A stretch of DNA of 64,000 nucleotides from the NCBI RefSeq assembly GCF_965638725.1, contig NC_134960.1, positions 3,350,501 to 3,414,500 of the forward strand. The letters are read 5' to 3'. This document shows positions 13,201 through 25,030 of the stretch, piece after piece. The DNA is from Aptenodytes patagonicus (lineage: Eukaryota; Chordata; Aves; Sphenisciformes; Spheniscidae). The notes beneath the pieces are model-generated. The model saw only the letters and a program-made list of their open reading frames with translations, was not told where the DNA came from and did no database searches. A program made the position numbers and the translations under genes. Every line of letters begins with the position of its first letter. Within the stretch, counting starts at the first letter, position 1.

Positions 13201-15599
13201 ATGAGGTTCAGGAATTGGAGCTCAGGAAACATGTTAACCCGTTTCAAATGGACCAAGAAATGTCTTCCCAGATAACAGATGAATATCTTTTTCCATCATG
13301 GAAATTACTAGCACACATCCATAAGATATCAGCACATGTCCACAGACAGGTCTGAGCATCAGGCTTCCTTCAAAGGAATACAATCAAAAAGTTCTCTTGG
13401 CTCGCATCAAACTCACCCCTTTGCTGTATTTGATAATACTTGTTCTTTATGCACAGACAGGAGAAGGGGAAAGAAAGGTATTATCTCATTACTGACACTG
13501 ATCACAGTTCAGGCACTAAATCCTGCCTAAGAGAACATGCATCAAAATATTCATAACTTGATTGCATGAGAAGAAACTATTATCGGTCTGCAGCGTTGAG
13601 AGGCATTGTCCTATGACATTCAGGAGGAGAAGACCAGAGCATGCCCTTCAAGTTTTATGACTGAGACCAAAATTTGCCAGTATTTCATTATGATCTTATT
13701 AACATTATGAGATCAGGGAAAGACTGTGGCAACAGGCAGAATAGAATAATAATAATAATTATTATTATTATTATTATTTCAGCTATGTACCCATAACAAA
13801 TGGGCTCTATTATGTCCCAGAGCTTTCTCTTTGGCTATCCTAATCTCATTGCCACTACATAACCTCCAGCTGGCTTTAAATCTGACTGCCATGTGCCACT
13901 TTCCTATTTAAATCTCCTTGCTTTTTATTGGCTTCAATTTTTAAGTATATAATTTACATTTGGTTCCCAGTGGCTATAATAAAATGTCCAAGTCAGTCAT
14001 TCTCGTTGTTTCACCGCAACATGAGGAAATCCCAAATGATGTGATTTCTTCTTCACTCAGCCTTGAGTTACAGGGGACAGTAAGAGCCAACTTATCCTGG
14101 GTCCATCGGAATTTTTGGCAGTTGAGACTATGTTGTTCTAAACAGATCGGGGACTGTGGATTATCATGGTTTTGTGTCTATTCAGATCGCGGATATTGGA
14201 TATTTTTCCACTAGAACACGGCACAGATTTCTAGCCCATCCTCTTGACCGCTACCCCACTGGGGTGACTTCTTGCCCCAAAGCATGGCCAAAACTTCTGA
14301 CCTGTCCATGCCTGAACACTGGCACCAACATCTCCTAATCCCTGGCCATGAGCAAGTGACTAATCCTTCTCCTTCATTTTCTCTCTGGGTAAAAAAGGAG
14401 CAACAACTCTCCTGGTATAAGTCACCGCTGGCAAATTATATCTATTTTCCAGCAATTATGGGGTAAGACAGATTCATTCAATAAATCCAACCGCTTTCTA
14501 CCTAGATCCCCGCGCTGCAGCTCTTCAGTTGAGAACCACCACTGCAGAGCAGGGACCTGCCACGGCAGTTTCTTGCTGCCCTTCCAATGAGGCCCAAATC
14601 TGGGAAGCAAACAAGACTAACCTGCCCCATACTTGACTGACCAGGGCCAAGAGAGGTCAGAAAATGTTGGGTCTGCACAACCCTTGGAGAGCTCCCGGCA
14701 GAAGTCCTTCATGGGGGATGTTAAGCGACACAGGAACTGTGTCACCAAGGAGGAAGATGCTGTAATTTACCCTCTGTCCTCCTTGATGTGAATCCTCCTC
14801 TCAGGTGGAAGAAAAGGTGCCCAACCTAAAGCCCCAGAGACTTCAGAACAGGTAAAACTGCCTCAACAGCCAGGTTGCTTCCCTGTATAGTATTTTCAGA
14901 GCACTGTTCCTAACAAACTCCATGAAATCTCTAGCACATCTTGAGCACAAAACCCGTGATTTCCCATGGGAAAGGGGTGCTGGGATGTCATTCGTACAGG
15001 AGAAAGGTAACTTTGAAGACATCATTTGTGCACTCTGGCTCCCTGGGTGAGCCCTGTCACCTTACAGAGTTGTTCAGAAGAGGTTTCTGTAGGTGACATG
15101 CTCACGGTTTCCATCACACTGCAAGTCTCCTCTACCCCAGATTTAGATTAGCGCGAGCACACACTTGAGTCCTGCTCGTCAGGGAACAGCACCAAACCAG
15201 TAAAATACGCTGCAGCTGTGAACTGGAATCAGCAGACAACGCAGCAGCCTCTGTGGGGCAACGTGTTCCTGAACTTCCTAATTTTTGGAAATCTGGTAGT
15301 TTGGGATTTTGTTTTTCCCTTAGGATTTAATTTTTCATTGCTCTGTGAAGCTGTGCAGCCATTTACATACATGTCAAACACATGCAAGACAGACATGAGG
15401 ACTTGCTGCTGCAGCTGCAAAGCCCCATGATGAATTCAGCCATTTAAAAGTTCGCTTGAGTGCTTGCTAATATTCAAATATCTACCTAATACCTGGGTTT
15501 TGTTAAGTTTTCTGGTAGCGTGCCTTTTGAAACTCTATTACTACATGCTGGGGTATGATTAAAGTGTTTGGCTTTCCATGGTAACATTACCTAGCTATA
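7241..15599. other. Intergenic, no gene recognised
   Basis: AT-leaning sequence with poly-A/T runs (near 8,491 and 12,218) and the AAT/ATT hairpin microsatellite. No exon, RNA gene or recent transposon was seen. Confidence 0.6.
13745..13779. repeat. Self-complementary (AAT)n/(ATT)n microsatellite
   Basis: A run of AAT units switches directly to ATT units, so the two halves are reverse complements and can fold into a hairpin. Such trinucleotide palindromes are usually length-variable. Confidence 0.95.
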
Positions 15600-16160
15600 A
15601 TCTTGTTTCTTAGTGAGATCTGAGCCAACTGTACTAGCAATTTCCTTTAATAATAAGTCTTCAGGAATAACTCTGCCCTTTAAACCCGAAATCTGAGGCA
15701 ACACATGATTGACAGATATCACGGCTTTCAGCTAATTAAATATTCTGAATGCTCAGCCATGGGAGAGTTTTTAAAGGAAATAATTATAGGTGCCAGACCC
15801 CCTGTAGCGGTTCTGCCATCACCAAAAGGTCTGGCGCAGCCCCGGGGTGACTCTGCCCAGCAGTGGAGCCGCTCTCCCTCTGTACAGAGGGGGCTCGCCA
15901 GGCTCCCCCCCATCTAACTGGAGGTAAATGGAACTCCACCCTCAATTGCACAAAGCAATTAAGCATGCTGTGTTAATTAGTTACGGCAATGATGATCTTC
16001 TAGACAAGGAATGTGCTATTCCTTGTAAACGATGCTGCCACGGAAGTGTTAATTTCCTTTTAAGATTAAGCTGCCTGGGTATAAATTAGATGCTGCAGCC
16101 ACCCCAAAATACAAATTGCCATGCAAAGATCATAGTCAAAGGCAGGCTGGAATATTTTGC
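15600..16160. promoter_or_regulatory. Candidate conserved non-coding element
   Basis: Repeat-free sequence with several homeodomain cores (AGCTAATTAAAT, GTGTTAATTAGTTA) and a CACAAAGCAATTAAGC stretch with a TCF/LEF-like half. It is interrupted by a GC-rich block at 15,790-15,910. The function is inferred from texture only. Confidence 0.25.
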
Positions 16161-18727
16161 ACAGACTAGATAGCCTTGCAACGCTTGTGAGAAAGTCACA
16201 GAGATGCACCGTGTTGTATCAGCCTAATTTTTTTTTTTTTTTTTAACGGTGTGAAAGCATGTGCGGTACATCACAGCTCTGAGCTGGGTTTAGGCCTTTG
16301 GACAGCACTGTAATAAAATTATTTGCAAGAAATTATAGAACTGCAAAGGAAAGGCACGCTGCCACTTTGCAAGTGTCACAGAGGATGAGCTCTTCTGCAG
16401 TTTGTCACAAGTTCAGCCCCACTGCTGTGACTGCTGCTCTTCAAGAGACAGCCTGTACAGCAGCAAAGGTATTTGAAAGCCCACCTCCAGCAGAGGTGAT
16501 TTGTTATGATAAATCTCAACCAAATCAAGCGTTTTGCCAACAGCAGTTGGAAGGTATGCATGGTTTTATTGCATGCACATTCTGCGTATCCCATTGCTAC
16601 TGTTCAGTAATAAACGTATTCATAGCTCACACCAGTTGCCTCCCTCAGATTCAGACAGTGTTACAGCTAGAGAAGACACCTGTGTGGACTGGAAAACACA
16701 TACCCAATTTAAAAGTCTCTCTCCCCCTCTGTAATACAGAATAAGTCAGGTGTTATGCACAATTTCACTGCAAAGCATCTCATCTGCTCTAGGGCCTCCA
16801 GGTCAGCTGTAACCCAGGCTCTCCCAGGGCTCTGTAAATCCTTGGGCTGAGCTTTGAACAACAGGCTCCCTGGAAAGAAAAGCAAGCCAAAGGGGAAAAA
16901 AAAAAAAAGGGGTAAAAGCTGCATTCTTGGGGGGGGGGAAAAAAAGGTTTTACAACATTTGCAAAACTAAACCCGTTCACTAGGCAATCGAGCCTTGGGA
17001 AAGTTTTAGCCGCTCTACGCAGAAGTAAGTATTTACATCTTTACGGCACAGGATGCAGGTGGTGATATTCTGGAGAAGATTATAAACAGATTGTAGGCAT
17101 CTTGCAATTTTATTGCTGTGTTATTGTAAGTAGCTCTAGGTACACGACAGCACACCCAAGCCCAGATGGCTGTCATTAGGCACAGAAGTCGGAGATAACC
17201 CCCGAAGGCAGCAGCGCTGCCAGGATCGGGCTGTCGTCCCAGCCCTCCGACCCACCCAGGGACCACGCCAGGCTGCGTTACGTGCGGTGTTAAGAGCCCG
17301 CTGCTTAACGAGGACGCGCGGATCAGTTGCACGGACAAGGAAAGTCTTGTCTTTCAGTTTGGCATCAAATAAAATACGTGTCACATCTTGCTGTTAATGA
17401 ACACACACATCACTGGCAGGGCTACTGCATAATTTATCACCACAAATACTGTCTTTCTCCAGAGTTTTCGTAATTCACTTATCTTTATTTATAAAGTGTT
17501 AATCTGCTTAAAAAAGGGAAAGACAAAAATTCACGTGTAAGCCCTAAAATGGGGTAAAATAATGGAAACTGTGATTGGAGAGGAAGGGATTCAACTATAT
17601 ATTTTTGCAACTTTTAACTGCCACAAAACTCAGAATTTCAGGAACACGTGGCATTCTGCGCACTGCAGAAGAGGAGGAAGAGGCTCTGCTGTTAGACTGC
17701 AACTGAGACACGCTTTACCTGTGATTGCCTAAAGCCAAGTGCTGTGTTCCCCACTCTTTGGGTCACTTTGCAGCATTAAAGGCTCAAAAATCTCTTTGGG
17801 ATTATAAATTCAGTGAGGTAAGGGTTCTCGTTTTTCTGTATGACACCCGCGTACTTCCACATGCAACTGTAGTATCTGAGTATTTATAGCAACTACACCT
17901 TTGAAAACTGTTGGCTTTTGCACTTTTCTTTTGGGGTCAAAACTCTGCTAGAGGCAACAGGGTTTTGTGTATTTTCAATAGGGGAAAATATTTGAGGGTT
18001 TGGGTTTTTCTTTTTTTTTTTCTCCAGAGGTTTGATGGTAATAGGTGATACATTACATATATCATTTTTGTAGTGAAGACCTCTGTCTGACCAGTGATTT
18101 CCATAACAAATCATAAATGCTTGTATAAAAATCTGTAAATGCCCCACTCACCAAACAGAAGAAATCATGACATTCAAATATTCTCACCCAAAACCAAAAA
18201 GACAGTCTTTAGCAGACCAGAAATGAAACAAGCAGATTATACCCCCAGAGATAGGAAAATATGTTTGGAAAAGCTCTTAAGTATCTCAAGAGCAAAGGGT
18301 TATTTGAAAACAAACATGTCAGTCAGACATTTTGACATGAACATGCTGGTTCCATCAACACCTCTATAGTAAATATTTCAAGATAATCTTGTCCTGAAAT
18401 AGAAAAACTAGCTGCTTTATTTGAATACCTTCATCGCTGTTGGGTTCCTAGCAGCAAACTAAGGCTCAGCACGATCAAGCTGCTCGAGCTGTGTAATCCT
18501 GGGGCTGGGGGAGAATACAACCGGGCTTAGGAGGGTGATGTCAGTCTGGGGAGGTTTGCTGGTACAGCGTAAGCACTCTCAACCCCAGTTGCTTGTTGAG
18601 TGCTTATGCAAGAGCTACTTGCCCATCTCCTGCCCTGAATGCTGATGTGGCTCCACCTTCCCAAGACGGCTTCCCTAATTTGAAGGGGAACGCAGCCAAC
18701 CCCTTCCCTGAGCCAACAGGGCATTTT
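16161..18727. other. Intergenic, no gene recognised
   Basis: Contains a T-run near 16,230, an A12/G9 pair of runs at about 16,896-16,945 and a T-run near 18,010. No exon or mobile element was seen before the CR1 tail at 18,728. Confidence 0.6.
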
Positions 18728-19055
18728 CACAGAATCATAGAATCATAGAATCATAGAATCATTCAGGTTGGAAAAGACCTCTAAGATCATCGAGTCCAAC
18801 CGTCAACCCAACACCACCATGCCCACTAAACCATGTCCCTAAGTGCCTCATCTACTCGTCTTTTAAATACTTCCAGGGATGGGGACTCAACCCCTTCCCT
18901 GGGCAGCCTCTTCCAATGTTTAACCACTCTTTCAGTAAAGACATTTTTCCTCACGTCCAATCTAAACCTCCCCTGGCACAACTTGAGGCCATTTCCTCTC
19001 GTCCTATCGCTTGTTACTTGGGAGAAGAGACCGACCCCCACCTCGCTACAACCTC
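18728..19055 (-). mobile_element. CR1 3' fragment
   Basis: On the minus strand it encodes remnants of the ORF2 C-terminus ([39 protein letters not shown]), then the 3' UTR with GGTTGGACTCGATGATCTTA and TTTTCCAACCT, and ends in three to four ATTCTATG repeats at about 18,728-18,760. It belongs to a different CR1 subfamily from the copy at 59 kb (GATGATC, not GGTGACC, in the 3' UTR). Confidence 0.93.
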
Positions 19056-20015
19056 CATTTTGAGCCATGCTTTGCAGCAAGCACCGTGAATTGAAGAGAA
19101 AGGGTTGTTTACTTTTAGAGAAGAAGTGGCACCTTTTTCCTCCTTTCATAGTCACACCGCAGCAGCTCCCACCCGTACCCCCAACAGGGCATCCCTCCCC
19201 TTGGCGAGGTGTCAGCAAAGCTGCAGCCGCGAGCCCTGGAGAGAGGGGAAGAAACCACATTCTCCCTGCTCTCAAACCAGGGCCAAGCAGCCAAACCACC
19301 CCCTGACTTTCTGGATTTTCTTTTATTTTCTCACACAGACAGAATGTTTCCCCTTTGCTCCTCGCCCTCAGTGGGGCCGCCTGCAGAAACCGCTGACGTT
19401 AATCCCAGAAGCGATTCAGAGAGAGGGGGAAAGAGCGCTGTAAACTCAAACAAGAATGAGACCATCTGGCAACAAGAAGCAAAGCCTGTTTAAAGCCCAC
19501 TTTTGTCCCTTCTGCATCTCCAGCACAAGCTGTCAGTGGCATTTCAATAGGAACAAGTTTCATTTACAGTGCCGTATGCAGTGCTCAGTTTAATTTAGGC
19601 TTTTTTTTTTCCCCCTTCAATATTGTTTGGTTTATTGTACCAAAGCTGGTGGGATAGCTTATGAAGTAAGGTATAATCCAGCTTGAGTAACAGCATCAGA
19701 GCCTGGACCATCATCTCTAAAGCCTCAGCGCTCAATTAACCAAGCATCTGTTTGCAATTCAGTGTAGAGAGGGAATATAAGACAACACTCAATGCAACAA
19801 GAAACTGGGCAGAAATATGTAGACTCAATCAATCTTGCTGTGTTTACGGCACCAAACCCGTCCTGCAATAGTCACTCACACTCTTGTTCTGCTTTTTGAA
19901 CGTAGCCTGTCTTGGGTTAGTTGTTAGCACCACAGCCAGATCAGCGGGAAGCTTTGGTGGGGCCCTCACTCATTAGCACTATTAATATCAGGACCTAAGA
20001 AGCTTTAAATGACCT
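19056..20015. other. Intergenic between two CR1 fragments, no gene recognised
   Basis: Ordinary sequence with a T10/C5 run near 19,603. Nothing gene-like is supported. Confidence 0.6.
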
Positions 20016-20170
20016 TAGAATCATAGAATCACAGAATATCTCAAGTTGGAAGGGACCCATAAGGATCATGGAGTCCAACTCCCTGCTCCTCACAGGACCA
20101 CCTAAAACATTACCAACCTCACCATGAGGAAGAAGCACCATGTCACTCCCGCATCCAACACTGGATGGAA
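20016..20170 (-). mobile_element. CR1 3' fragment, degraded
   Basis: The minus strand carries GTTGGACTCCATGATCCTTA, TGGGTCCCTTCCAACTT and GATATTCTGTGATTCTATG, a CR1 3' UTR and tail. Upstream similarity fades within about 150 bp, so the inner border is approximate. Confidence 0.85.
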
Positions 20171-23100
20171 ACCAGAGAAGCCTGAAGGAGCTACAGCGCT
20201 TTTATTAAATGACTAATATAAATGAATTAAATGAATTCAGTTCAGTCCAAAACTTCTAAAGATTCTTAGCTTATGCAGAGCAGATTGAAATATTTAAGAC
20301 AAGCATTAGAATAATCATGAGTCACCGTCCAGTATCACTCTGGTGCTGCTGCTGAACCACCACTTCTTAAACGTTGTGTCATCTCCAAACTACCCCAGAG
20401 TCTCACTGACATATTTTTGATTAGAAACCATCTCTGCTGCCGATATTTCCACCTCTGGATCCTGCTCTGTGTTCTAGGACTGGCACGTTACAGAGAAATA
20501 AAGCAGGAAGTCAACCAGGAGGCATGGTGGGTGCCATGATGGTAGTTTTCCTTTTCTTTTAATAGTTCTGATTAACCTTTGTTAGGAAATCAATCACCTT
20601 AATCTTGGGAAAAGGGGCATGTTAATGACTGCACCAATTTAGTGGGTGTTTTACGTTTTATATTCAGTTTTATTTTTTGCGTGAAGCATAAAGAGGAATA
20701 GTATCGAGGACTGACATGCTTCAGAGGTACATCAGAGTCCTTTGAACATTAACAGAGCTCTGCTCTGAGCACTCCCTGTTGGGAGTTGCAGTCGCTTTTA
20801 AGAGAAGTTAATTGCTGCCGTAAATATGAAAATGAATCGCCAGTATAGGGTTGGCTTTAGTCGCTCTGGGACTGGGGAGCCAGGTTTCTGCGGACAGGGG
20901 ATGGGAGACCCTCTTCTGCTCTCAGCTGTTATACACTGAATACAGCATCTGTGCATCTCCTACAGCCCTCAGAAGGGTTCATATGGTCTTTGATGGCTCA
21001 ATAGCCATCGGAGGACCCATACGGAGCATGTTGAGACTTGAAGAAGAAAGGATGACACATGGATACTGCAGAAGATGTACAATTCCCAGTGATGCTCACT
21101 GGTCTGGGGTCATTTTTGGCACTGGCACTGCATGTCCTTTAGCACTGGGGAAGGAAGGAGGACTTAACTGGAGATCACCTGAGACCAAGCAGCCGTTCAG
21201 TGGGGAATTTTTATGTCTCTCCCAAATGGAGAAATGTTTCTTCCCTGTTCTGAGTCTCTCCCACCTCTTCTAAGACACGTTCTTGCCCAACATTGCAGCT
21301 CCACGGGCATTAGCAATTCCCATACAATGACTGCACGTGTGTAATTGGAAGGAGAAATGGCTAAGCAAGTAATTAGGCAAGTGAACTATTTACAGATATA
21401 AAATAACCACTTTTCAGACACCAAGTTCAACAAAGAAATAGGTATTAGCAGCATGCATGTAATTAATCTATTAACTAGTGTTTTGGTGACATATTTCTAA
21501 ATCTGTATTTCCTCAAGCACATAGCAATCATTTGTATATTGCTCTGGAAAAGGTTAGATGCTGTCAGGTAAAATTCATCATATTATAATCCCATAATTAG
21601 CAACATTTTCTCTTTTCATATATTTCTGTTACCACGCAGTAACATTTAGGGAGATTGGTGTCTTTGTTTTTCAGTGTTTTCCTCTTGCACAATAATAGAA
21701 ATGTATGTTGGGTTGAGGAAACAGATTTATTTTCCCCAGGGTTAGGGAAGATGTCTGTGATTTCGAAGTTGGAGTTATTTTGCTAAGCCCCCACAAGAGT
21801 AGAGGTTGTTTTTATTCATATAAACATATTATTACAGCTCAGATGGATTAATATATAAGAGCTCATGATGTTAGAGACCCACATTTTTCAGGAGAAAAAA
21901 AAAATACAGGTCTGGGGATGCATTGTAAGAAGAACATACTCAAAGGAAAAAACTCCATTTCTTGAGGGTGTTTTAATTAAATTAAAAAGAGTAGGTAAAC
22001 ACCCCTCAGCATCTCTGTCGCCTTGGTGCAGGAACCGTGGAGGACCCGCTACGGGCCAGCACCCCAATTCACCTTGTCCTTAATACCAGCGCTTGCCTGG
22101 CTGAGCAGAGGGGCTCCCGGAGCCCCTCCAGCCTCACCCCACCACCGCATCGGGGCAGATCCAGCACCCGCAGGTGCGACCAGAGCCCGCTGGACCAGAC
22201 ACGCAGTTGCACGATGCGGTACAGCCCTATCCCTCCTCGTTCCCCAAGCAAGCAGCTGAAAGCGAAGTTGTGTGCTTTACGGGATCACGCCATCTGCCTC
22301 ACCATGTCAGCTTTTGTCTGAAGGGATCCCAACACTCATTTCTGAACTTATTTTGCACTTCTCCAGCTTTTTGCTGGCTGGAAGGCTGCATTGCATGGTG
22401 CAGTCACACCCCCCCCTGCTGGCTGCTTCTCCAAAAGCGGGGCAGCATCGGGAAAAGCAGGGAAAAAGAAATTATTTTAATACCTAAACTAATGATTATT
22501 TTTATTCTGGGTATTACTTAGAGAAAAGTTGTCCTCAGCAACGACCATTTCACAGCACCAGCGAGGTAAGCTTGATTGCCAGTTAAAATACCTTCCTCTG
22601 CCTCACCACTGAATTCTTTCTGTAATGTGACTTTCATTTAATGCTTTATCTGCTCACCCACCAGCAGAGTCCCAGGCAGGGAGCAGGCAGTGCTCCGGGT
22701 AAGTGCCATGGAAGACAGCAGGATCCTCTTGTTCTCACAGCCACCACCTGCCCAGCAGCAGAACACATCTCATTTGTACTGTGATATCCACAATATTCAC
22801 GCTGAAATGAGAAGGGACGAGTGTAGGGCTTTTCTGGGGTGGGGAGATAAAGAAACCGTCCAATCCTTTGACCTGGCTTTCTTTTAAAAATAAGCTCCTT
22901 CTGCGAATCAGTCCCATGCAGACCAAGGATGATGTGGAAAGACCGACGTTGTTTCTGAGGCTCCGTCTGTTAACATGTGCGTCCACAGGTCACTAAAGGT
23001 GACCCCACACTTCCCAGCTTCACCTCCCCACACAGGACTCGGGCCCCTGGGACCCTCCGACCTGGATGGGCAGGAAACCTCCTGAGTCGGCAAAGCTCCC

Positions 23101-24689
23101 CTAAACCTGTCGCACCAGCATGCGACTGCTAAGGTAGCGGGAAGAGGGAGAGTCAAGCAAGTGCATCCAACCTCTTGCAATTTCTTGACCTCCAGAATGA
23201 GAAATCAGGCATGGAGCTGATGAAAGGAGCAAGTCCGGACTCCTATAATGTCACATTCAAGAAGATTGTACTTTCAGCTGTGACACGGCACAGAAGAGCC
23301 TGTCCCACAGGCTTCAGCCATGAACAGTTGGAGCGTGCAGTATATAAAGTATACATAGCTGCTCCAGGGCTTACTCAGAGCCAGGGTGATATTGGGACTC
23401 TCAAATATTCACATCCTTCTGCTCTCGGGAAGGACCATCTTCATTTGGTTCCAGATAAGAAAGGAGATCCCAGATGATAGACACATTAGCTGACAGTCAT
23501 TCCTGCTGCTGAACCTGCAGCAAGCTTTTTGGTCAAAGCTAACCACCTTCTAATCACCTTACCACAAACCACACAGCCACAGGGAAGTACGCAAGATGCT
23601 ACCGCCTCCCCCAGAGTCACCGAACTGCTACGTGTGAGCACACCGCAGCCACCTCTGTATAAAGTTGCACACTTTGTATTAAGCTAAACATAATAACAAA
23701 GAGCCCCAAAGAAGGCTGCCTCTCAAACTGCCCCAATACTGCTAAGATAACGTATGTCACACAGCCTTACTGTCATTTTGTAGTATGATCCAGCCCAAAC
23801 CCTCCGTACTCAGACAGGATCAAGGACAGTTTTTCTTCTCCAGGGAGCACCTATTCAAATGCAGAGAATCTTTCCCATAAATGATACTGAAAATGTAACA
23901 CCACTCCTTGGGAGATTGTGGCTTAATTTCTGCATGATGCCATTATGCCCTTTAGTTCCACTTTGTTCCCCCCCCCCCAAACAACGCGGAATATAATTCT
24001 CCTTTTCTGAACATCTGGCATTCCAGCTGTTGGGATTCACAGTCAGCGTGCGTTAGAAATTAAAACCTATTCTAGATTAACTGGTAGAATTTGTCAGCTA
24101 ATACTGAAAGGACAATTTTTAGATGTTGAAAACACTTTGCACCTTTATAAAGGATAATCAGCTGTTCCTTGTCCCAGTGACTGCAGCTCAGGAACAGCCA
24201 CCCTGTCACAATTTAATCTGGAGACTTAACAGAACTGCTAAGAATAAGCATGAGTTAACCTGAAAAGGTACATCCTAAAGTGAGTCACCACAGCTCGTTG
24301 TAAAGCAGAAACTATGTCACGTAGGTACTTTTGAAAGTTTTATTCGCTGTCCCCCACTTGCAGAGGGGGAACAGTTACATGGCGAGCATAACCATTTTCC
24401 CCTCTGACAAACAGTAAATGAACGCAGGGACGAAAAGGACTTCCATCAGTCATCACTAGTCACCATGTGACACTGGAAGATGAAAGGCAGTAAGGTGTTA
24501 ACAAAAATATACAACATAATTCCACTGCCTTGCAGAGCTAGCTGATAAAGAGTACCAGCTTTGTGACTAACAAATGCAAGAGTCCTCTAATTCATGTAAT
24601 CTGAATATGAAATATTTCAGCGTCCTTGGTTCCTCTGTGAACCTGAACTTCAGTTCTTAACCCCACCAGCTTCCTTAAATAGCTTCATC
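20171..24689. other. Intergenic, no gene recognised
   Basis: A 140-codon frame at 20,851-21,273 and overlapping frames at 22,020-22,520 show no recognisable domain. A C10 run lies near 23,970. No repeat family was recognised. Confidence 0.55.
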
Positions 24690-25030
24690 GCATCCATTTC
24701 AACATTGTTTACAGAATAGCACAAAGTGATTAAATCTGGTTTCACTTAATCTTTAATAAAACCTCAATGAGGGCACCTCAATCAGGATAACACGACCTTC
24801 GTATTTTCATTTTAATAAAGATGGGAAATTGCCAAGATTAGTGATTTTCAGTGTTAATAACTTAACAAGGCAATAGACCTTGTAATTAAAAATAAGTTTA
24901 AGGAGGCTGCTAAATGATTTTGATAATGATTTAAGGACCAATTACAGAAAAGATGTCACTCTTCCCTTTCTAATTAGATATATTGGAAACAGTGAAGCTG
25001 AGAAGTTCTGGTATTAACCATTTTTTATTA
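24690..25030. promoter_or_regulatory. Candidate conserved non-coding element
   Basis: A long AT-rich, non-repetitive block with CTTTAATAAAACC, TTGTAATTAAAAATAAG and CTAATTAGATATATTGG motifs and no open frame of note. It could be a distal enhancer of a neighbouring gene. Confirmation needs a multi-species alignment. Confidence 0.25.

Noticed and set aside
16298..16744. 148-codon plus-strand frame
   Set aside because: Cys/His-rich in places but with no spaced zinc-binding pattern; looks like random open sequence.
18826..19299. 157-codon minus-strand frame
   Set aside because: Its C-terminal half is decayed CR1 ORF2 and the N-terminal half is unrelated flank; not a gene.
20851..21273. 140-codon plus-strand frame
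   Set aside because: No recognisable domain, no family match I know, and no supporting splice or poly(A) context.
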